Assembly: GCF_003367395.1 (NCBI RefSeq)
Contig: NZ_CP031417.1
Span: 744,001 to 808,000 of the forward strand
Direction: 5' to 3'
DNA from: Pseudolabrys taiwanensis
GTDB taxonomy: Bacteria; Pseudomonadota; Alphaproteobacteria; Rhizobiales; Xanthobacteraceae
Length of the DNA stretch: 64,000 bases
Shown: in pieces, positions 59,989 to 64,000 of the stretch
Position numbering within the stretch: position 1 is the stretch's first letter
Layout of the letters: each line of letters starts with the position of its first letter
Notes under the pieces: model-generated
The model's input: only the letters and a program-made list of their open reading frames with translations
What the model was told of the DNA's origin: nothing
The model's database searches: none
Made by a program: the position numbers and the translations under genes

Positions 59989-61596
59989 TTGGCGATTCTC
60001 GGTTCGTCCGTCGAGGCCGGCTCGGCGGAATTCCGCACCAACACGGCGCGCATGCGCGCGCTGGTCGAAGAGTTGCAGACGCGACGCGGCGAAGCCGCGC
60101 TGGGCGGTCCGCCGCGCGCGCGCGAGCGCCACGTCGCGCGCGGCAAGCTGTTGCCGCGCGAGCGCGTGACCAACCTCATCGATCCGGGTTCGCCGTTTCT
60201 CGAATTGTCGCCGCTCGCCGCCAACGGCATGTACGAGGACGCCATCCACGGCGCCGGCCTCATCACCGGCATCGGCCGCGTCGAAGGCCGCGAATGCATG
60301 ATCGTGTGCAACGACAGTACGATCAAAGGCGGAACGTATTACCCGATGACGGTGAAGAAGCATCTGCGCGCGCAGGAGATCGCGCGCGAGAACCGCCTGC
60401 CGTGCATCTATCTCGTCGATTCCGGCGGCGCCAACCTGCCGCATCAGACCGACGTCTTTCCCGACCGCGAGCACTTCGGCCGCATCTTCTACAATCAAGC
60501 GACGATGTCGGCGCTGCGCATTCCGCAGATCGCCGTCGTCATGGGCTCGTGCACCGCGGGCGGCGCTTACGTGCCGGCGATGTCGGACGAGACCATCATC
60601 GTCAGGAACCAGGGCACGATCTTCCTCGGCGGCCCGCCTTTGGTGAAGGCCGCGACGGGGGAGGTGGTGAGCGCGGAGGACTTAGGGGGCGGCGACGTGC
60701 ATGCGCGCAAGTCCGGCGTCGCCGATCATCTGGCGCAGGACGACCACCACGCGCTGTCGATCGCGCGCCGCATCGTCGCAACGCTCAACACGAACAAGAC
60801 AGTCGACATCGCCCTGCGCGATCCGCGCGATCCCGCGCGCGATCCGGCCGAGCTCGACGGGCTGGTGCCGGTCGACCTCAAGAAGCAGTACGACATCCGC
60901 GAGGTGATCGCGCGCCTCGTCGACGGCTCGGAGTTCGACGAGTTCAAGGCGCTGTACGGCACGACGCTGGTCACCGGCTTCGCGCATCTCCACGGCATGC
61001 CGGTGGGCATCCTCGGCAACAACGGCATCCTGTTCTCGGAGAGCGCGCTCAAGGCAGCGCACTTCATCGAGCTGTGCTGCCAGCGGCGTATTCCGCTGCT
61101 GTTCCTCCAGAACATCGTCGGCTTCATGGTCGGCCGCGAATACGAAGCAGGCGGTATCGCCAAGGACGGCGCCAAGATGGTGACGGCGGTGGCCAACGCC
61201 CAGGTGCCGAAGATCACGGTGATCGTCGGCGGCTCCTACGGCGCCGGCAATTACGGCATGTGCGGCCGGGCTTATTCGCCGCGCTTCCTGTTCATGTGGC
61301 CGAACGCGCGCATCTCGGTGATGGGCGGCGAGCAGGCCTCGTCGGTGCTCGCCACGGTCAAGCGCGACAACATCGAAGCCTCGGGCGGCAAATGGAGCGA
61401 GATCGAGGAGGCCGAGTTCAAGGCGCCGATCCGCGACCAGTACGAGACCGAGGGCAATCCTTATTACGCGACGGCGCGGCTGTGGGACGACGGCATCATC
61501 GCGCCGAGCGAGACGCGGCGCGTGTTGGCATTGGCGTTCAGCGCAGCGCTGAATGCGCCGGTGCCGGAGACGAGGTTCGGGGTGTTTAGGATGTGA
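59989..61596 (+). CDS. Acyl-CoA carboxylase beta subunit (methylcrotonyl-CoA type)
   Basis: Protein of 535 aa, carboxyltransferase of the MCC/PCC type with [53 protein letters not shown] and [20 protein letters not shown]. These residues are most like methylcrotonyl-CoA carboxylase beta (leucine degradation). The start codon is TTG at 59989, chosen since GGGGAGGG lies just upstream and MAILGSSVE is the family's usual opening. The biotin-carrying alpha subunit is not in the window up to the following genes. It is followed, with a four-base overlap region, by an unrelated small gene. Confidence 0.9.
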   Translation: MAILGSSVEAGSAEFRTNTARMRALVEELQTRRGEAALGGPPRARERHVARGKLLPRERVTNLIDPGSPFLELSPLAANGMYEDAIHGAGLITGIGRVEGRECMIVCNDSTIKGGTYYPMTVKKHLRAQEIARENRLPCIYLVDSGGANLPHQTDVFPDREHFGRIFYNQATMSALRIPQIAVVMGSCTAGGAYVPAMSDETIIVRNQGTIFLGGPPLVKAATGEVVSAEDLGGGDVHARKSGVADHLAQDDHHALSIARRIVATLNTNKTVDIALRDPRDPARDPAELDGLVPVDLKKQYDIREVIARLVDGSEFDEFKALYGTTLVTGFAHLHGMPVGILGNNGILFSESALKAAHFIELCCQRRIPLLFLQNIVGFMVGREYEAGGIAKDGAKMVTAVANAQVPKITVIVGGSYGAGNYGMCGRAYSPRFLFMWPNARISVMGGEQASSVLATVKRDNIEASGGKWSEIEEAEFKAPIRDQYETEGNPYYATARLWDDGIIAPSETRRVLALAFSAALNAPVPETRFGVFRM

Positions 61597-62066
61597 TGGG
61601 CGAGTGCTCGGGGGAGATGGAGGCCAGATTGCGCCTGGCAGTTGTGGGGCTCGTCGTGCTTTTCGCAGCAGCCTCTGCTGCAATGGCGAGGCCGATGTCA
61701 CGTGGCCTATTCGGTTGTAATGATCGGACACCAGGCTGCCATATGCCACCTCCTGATTGGTTCAAAATTGAAGCTGACAATGGACAAGAGGTTTATGTTG
61801 ACCTTGCGTCGATCGCGTACCGCAGGGACTTGGTGCCGCCATACTCCGACGAGAACGGCAAAGTAGGCAAGATAGCGCGGGTACTGATTTATTTCGACGA
61901 TGGAATGTCACTCAATTTATCGAATGCTGGCTGGTATGACTACGATTGCGACGACCCATACTTAATCGGGAGGGCCGGAGTATGGACCCCTCAACCTGCT
62001 CAGTATCTGCCGCCAAGATCTCTCGGATATCAATTGAGGGAGATTGCTTGCGGCGGTCCATACTAA
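61596..62066 (+). CDS. Small exported hypothetical protein
   Basis: Protein of 156 aa: signal peptide after a short basic start (LRLAVVGLVVLFAAASAAMA), then a domain with four Cys (GCNDRTPGC; YDCDDP; IACGG) and WFKIEADNGQEVYVDLASIAYR, a pattern seen in small surface-adhesin-like (SH3-ish) bacterial proteins. Starts at 61596 (ATG) or 61617 (ATG) are both possible; neither is decided by the ribosome site. It directly follows the carboxylase gene, overlapping its stop. Function unknown. Base composition is lower in GC than its neighbours, which hints at transfer. Confidence 0.65.
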   Translation: MGECSGEMEARLRLAVVGLVVLFAAASAAMARPMSRGLFGCNDRTPGCHMPPPDWFKIEADNGQEVYVDLASIAYRRDLVPPYSDENGKVGKIARVLIYFDDGMSLNLSNAGWYDYDCDDPYLIGRAGVWTPQPAQYLPPRSLGYQLREIACGGPY

Positions 62067-62137
62067 GTAACCGTAGGGTAGGCAAAGGCGCGCGCTCGCG
62101 CGCCGTGTGCATGGCTGTTTGACGCGATAACATCACC

Positions 62138-62705
62138 GCATCCTCGGCGTCATGCGCGGGCTTGACCCGCGCATCCATGATGACTCTCCGCGCGTGAGAG
62201 CCGTACGTACCGCAATCGTTGTGGCCACACCTCATGGATTGCCGGGTCGAGCCCGGCAATGACGGTGGGGAGAGGTCGGCCCATGCGGCGGAGAAGCGTC
62301 GGTGAGGATTGCATTGCCGCATCCTCGGCGTCATGCGCGGGCTTGACCCGCGCATCCATGATGACTCTCCGCGCGTGAGAGCCGTCGTACCGCAATCGTT
62401 GTGGACACACCTCATGGATTGCCGGGTCCAGCCCGGCAATGACCGTGGGGAGAGGTCGGCCCGTGCGGCGGCGGAGCGAAGCGTAGGTGAGGATTGCATT
62501 GCCGCATCCTCGGCTCATGCGCACTTACGCGCCGTGCCCACGCGCAGTGGACGCGACGACGTTGCCGCATCCGCGGCGTCATGCGCGGGCTTGACCCGCG
62601 CATCCATGATGACTTTCCGCGCGTGAGAGCCGTACGTACCGCAATCGTTGTGGACACACCTCATGGATTGCCGGGTCAAGCCCGGCAATGACCGTGGGGA
62701 GACGG
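62138..62705. repeat. Tandem block of about 181-base repeats (three copies)
   Basis: Copies begin at 62138, 62319 and 62567 with GCATCCTCGGCGTCATGCG (GCATCCGCGG in the third), each containing a hairpin CGCGGGCTTGACCCGCG, then CCTCATGGATTGCCGGG and CCCGGCAATGAC. The first two are in perfect register at 181 bases; the third is preceded by an extra partial unit at 62503. Nothing codes here. The gene-free stretch 62067-62748 is otherwise a short GC-rich hairpin (GGCGCGCG/CGCGCC). Confidence 0.8.
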
Positions 62706-62748
62706 CGGCGCCATTGCACTTTCCCTGCGTGCGCCGCCATAGTGCCTC

Positions 62749-62967
62749 ATGCCTTCCAAACCCAAAAAACCACCCGGCCACGATTGGGAAGTCTTCTTCG
62801 TCTATCTCGAGGACGGTGAGGACGACAGCATGCAGGTGACCAGCTGCTGGACGCCGGAGGAGGCCATCGCCAAGGCGCGCGATGCGCTGAACGCCTATGC
62901 CAAAAGCGACGACGAGAAGGATCAATTTGAGATCGTCGCGGTCATCCGCAGCGACGCGGAGATTTAG
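62749..62967 (+). CDS. Small hypothetical protein
   Basis: Protein of 72 aa, MPSKPKKPPGHDWEVFFVYLEDG start, with a WTPEEAIAKARDAL helix and a C-terminal strand EIVAVIRSD. It reads as a compact alpha-beta domain with no signal peptide. I do not recognise the family, but the balanced composition and clean frame support a real gene. Isolated between repeat blocks. Confidence 0.6.
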   Translation: MPSKPKKPPGHDWEVFFVYLEDGEDDSMQVTSCWTPEEAIAKARDALNAYAKSDDEKDQFEIVAVIRSDAEI

Positions 62968-62982
62968 GCTGCCTTTCTCGAC

Positions 62983-63078
62983 CTCATGCTGAGGAGCGCT
63001 GCGAAGCAGCGCGTCTCGAAGCATGGTGCCGCCCTCGATCCTTCGAGACGCGGCCTTCGGCCGCTCCTCAGGATGAGG
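62983..63078. repeat. Rhizobiales-type intergenic inverted repeat
   Basis: CCTCATGCTGAGGAGCG at the left and CGCTCCTCAGGATGAGG at the right are inverted arms, with GCGCTGCGAAGCAGCGC and CCTTCGAGACGCGGCC elements between. Same family as 48573-48680. Confidence 0.75.
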
Positions 63079-63098
63079 GCGGAGAGAGGCTCATCGCG

Positions 63099-63431
63099 CT
63101 ACGCTTTCTTCCGTGTCGGCGCCGGTAGCTTTGCCGCCTTGCGCAGCGCCGCGTTGATGCGGCTCTGCCAGCCGCGGCCGGTGCCCCTGTAATGAGCGAG
63201 GACATCGCGGTCGAGACGCAGGCTGAGCGCTTCCTTTGGCTGTGGTGACGGCGGTCGGCCACGCTTGATCAGCTTGCCGCCCTTGTAGAGATCGGCGCGC
63301 TCGAACCATTCCTCGGTCAGCTCCGGGATTTCCTCGTAGTCCTTCGGGCCAAGCACGTGGGCGTCAACCTTCTTCATGTCGCTACCGACGGGCTTCGATT
63401 TGCGCGGCGTACTTTTTCCTTTCGCGGTCAT
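63099..63431 (-). CDS. brnA: BrnA-family antitoxin
   Basis: Protein of 110 aa. The C-terminal half is the BrnA ribbon-helix-helix region (KEALSLRLDRDVLAHYRGTGRGWQSRINAALRKA), and the N-terminus has the acidic, BrnT-binding DYEEIPELTEEWFERADLY segment. BrnA binds both BrnT and the operon promoter. It overlaps the toxin frame by about 50 bases as usual for this pair. It is intact while the toxin is not. Confidence 0.87.
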   Translation of the reverse strand: MTAKGKSTPRKSKPVGSDMKKVDAHVLGPKDYEEIPELTEEWFERADLYKGGKLIKRGRPPSPQPKEALSLRLDRDVLAHYRGTGRGWQSRINAALRKAAKLPAPTRKKA

Positions 63432-63668
63432 TGGCCTTCCTCATCGTAAAGACATGTCGTACATCGCCGCGCGGCGTCCAGCCAACGATCACCATGCGCC
63501 GCCGCAGATACCCACGGTAATCATCCTCAGTTCGCCATAGTCGTGGCGGTCGTCCGGATGTTCCAGCTTTAGGCCGTTGAAAACCAGCGACGCGTCCAAA
63601 AAGTCCAGACCGCGTTCACGCAGCGTCCACTCGCGCTTGGCCGGATCGAAGGTGATCTTCCAAGCCAT
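63382..63668 (-). pseudogene. brnT: Frameshifted BrnT-family toxin
   Basis: From ATG 63668 the frame reads MAWKITFDPAKREWTLRERG... DYGELRMITVG and then runs into TGA. If one base is restored at that point, the next frame continues LRRRMVIVGWTPRGDVRHVFTMRKANDRERK... up to TAG at 63382, the normal BrnT C-terminus. So a one-base loss separates the two halves; the sum of 287 bases equals 95 aa plus stop less one base. BrnT is a RelE-like RNase; this copy should be inactive unless the shift is a sequence error or is corrected by ribosomal slippage. Confidence 0.85.
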
Positions 63669-63672
63669 TTAA

Positions 63673-63682
63673 TGTATATACA
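63673..63682. promoter_or_regulatory. Candidate BrnTA operator
   Basis: Perfect ten-base palindrome TGTATATACA four bases before the brnT start, in AT-rich DNA. Likely bound by BrnA. Confidence 0.5.
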
Positions 63683-63761
63683 AAAAATAGGGACATCAAG
63701 AGTCGAGGCTATCGGCAGGGTTGCAGCCGATCAATTGCGCAAAAAAAGCGCGATAGGACTA

Positions 63762-63789
63762 TTGACCTCTTTCGTACGAAGACTATAGT
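63762..63789 (+). promoter_or_regulatory. Sigma-70-type promoter
   Basis: TTGACC at 63762-63767 and TATAGT at 63784-63789 are separated by 16 bases. Transcription should start near 63795-63797, exactly at the left arm of the first stem of the structured RNA. Confidence 0.7.
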
Positions 63790-63794
63790 CCTTT

Positions 63795-64000
63795 CATCCT
63801 GCTCATCGAAGGGGCGTCTTCCGGAGACGTGCCGAAGGCGGAGCGGGATGCGGCGCCCGCGGACCGGCCTCGTAAGCCGGGACTCGGGAGGTCTCGGGAC
63901 CCCGCCCTGGGAGCATTACGACTCCTGCGCAGGGAGCCTGCTAGCAAGCCGCCGTTGATGACGGCCGCAGCCCGCGGCGCGACAAGGCGATGAGCCGAAC
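63795..64000 (+). ncRNA. Structured RNA or leader of unknown family (runs off window)
   Basis: From the predicted start, CATCCTGCTC (63795-63804) pairs with GAGCGGGATG (63841-63850), enclosing the hairpin CGTCT/AGACG. Next come CCGGC/GCCGG (63864-63880), GGGAG/CTCCT around a loop (about 63909-63926) and CCGT/ACGG (63952-63964), all in 206 bases without a convincing coding frame. No match to RNase P, SRP, tmRNA, 6S, or a riboswitch that I know (cobalamin, TPP, FMN, SAM, glycine, Mn) was apparent. It may be a cis-acting leader of a gene beyond the right edge or a trans-acting RNA. Confidence 0.5.

Noticed and set aside
62138..62705. CRISPR array
   Set aside because: The repeat units are 181 bases and contain hairpins; there are no short repeats with unique spacers and no cas genes.
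63795..64000. RNase P, SRP or 6S RNA, or a cobalamin, TPP, FMN or SAM riboswitch
   Set aside because: None of the landmark sequence motifs of these classes is visible, so I left the RNA unclassified.

Overview
This window looks like chromosomal DNA from a high-GC alphaproteobacterium, most likely a member of the Rhizobiales close to Bradyrhizobium, Rhodopseudomonas or Pseudolabrys. The evidence is the gene content (class I PhaC, hom-glpX-recJ order, BigR/Blh module, DUF1236 and DUF4142 proteins, PepSY/FecIR iron uptake), intergenic palindromes of the type common in Rhizobiales, and general-stress EcfG-type promoters (GGAAC-N16/17-CGTT) in front of several genes. No rRNA or tRNA gene was recognised.

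About 1.6 to 19.4 kb is an accessory, mosaic region. It has a serine recombinase, an isolated trypsin-like protease, a small mobile-element-type protein, an unclassified 351-aa protein, a ParDE toxin-antitoxin pair, a convergent pair of exported proteins (lipoprotein and metzincin-type metalloprotease) lying between two att-like blocks, a tyrosine integrase and a DUF3768 gene. A FecI-FecR-TonB receptor-PepSY iron-uptake cassette follows, bracketed by two diverged copies of the DUF3768 3' segment. Long stretches here hold no gene.

From 19.4 to 30 kb: a minus-strand operon for a formylglycine-generating enzyme, two HdeA-like periplasmic proteins, a Tat-exported arylsulfatase and a periplasmic HAD phosphatase; a sulfide/persulfide module (TauE, rhodanese, BigR-like repressor, divergent Blh/ETHE1-like hydrolase); a VapBC-type pair; and phaC. 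From 30 to 36 kb is a housekeeping block: aminotransferase, hom, glpX, recJ. From 36.7 to 42.8 kb are genes that suggest aromatic acid uptake and degradation (AAHS transporter, flavin hydroxylase, class II aldolase, DODA-type dioxygenase, DoxX, LysR).

From 42.8 to 55 kb: a PPDK-like protein lacking the PEP/pyruvate domain next to a large protein with a PhoU/DUF47-like C-terminus, small membrane proteins, rhodanese, GST, a NEW3-protein/ABC exporter operon, and a divergent MarR/DHA2 efflux pair with two identical palindromic operators. From 55 kb on there is a stress-related set (Nudix, phospholipase D fused to VTT, EEP hydrolase, CsbD, DUF1236), a methylcrotonyl-CoA carboxylase beta-type gene, a tandem repeat block, a BrnTA pair with a frameshifted toxin, and, at the right edge, a well-formed sigma-70-type promoter driving a highly structured RNA of unknown family that runs off the window.
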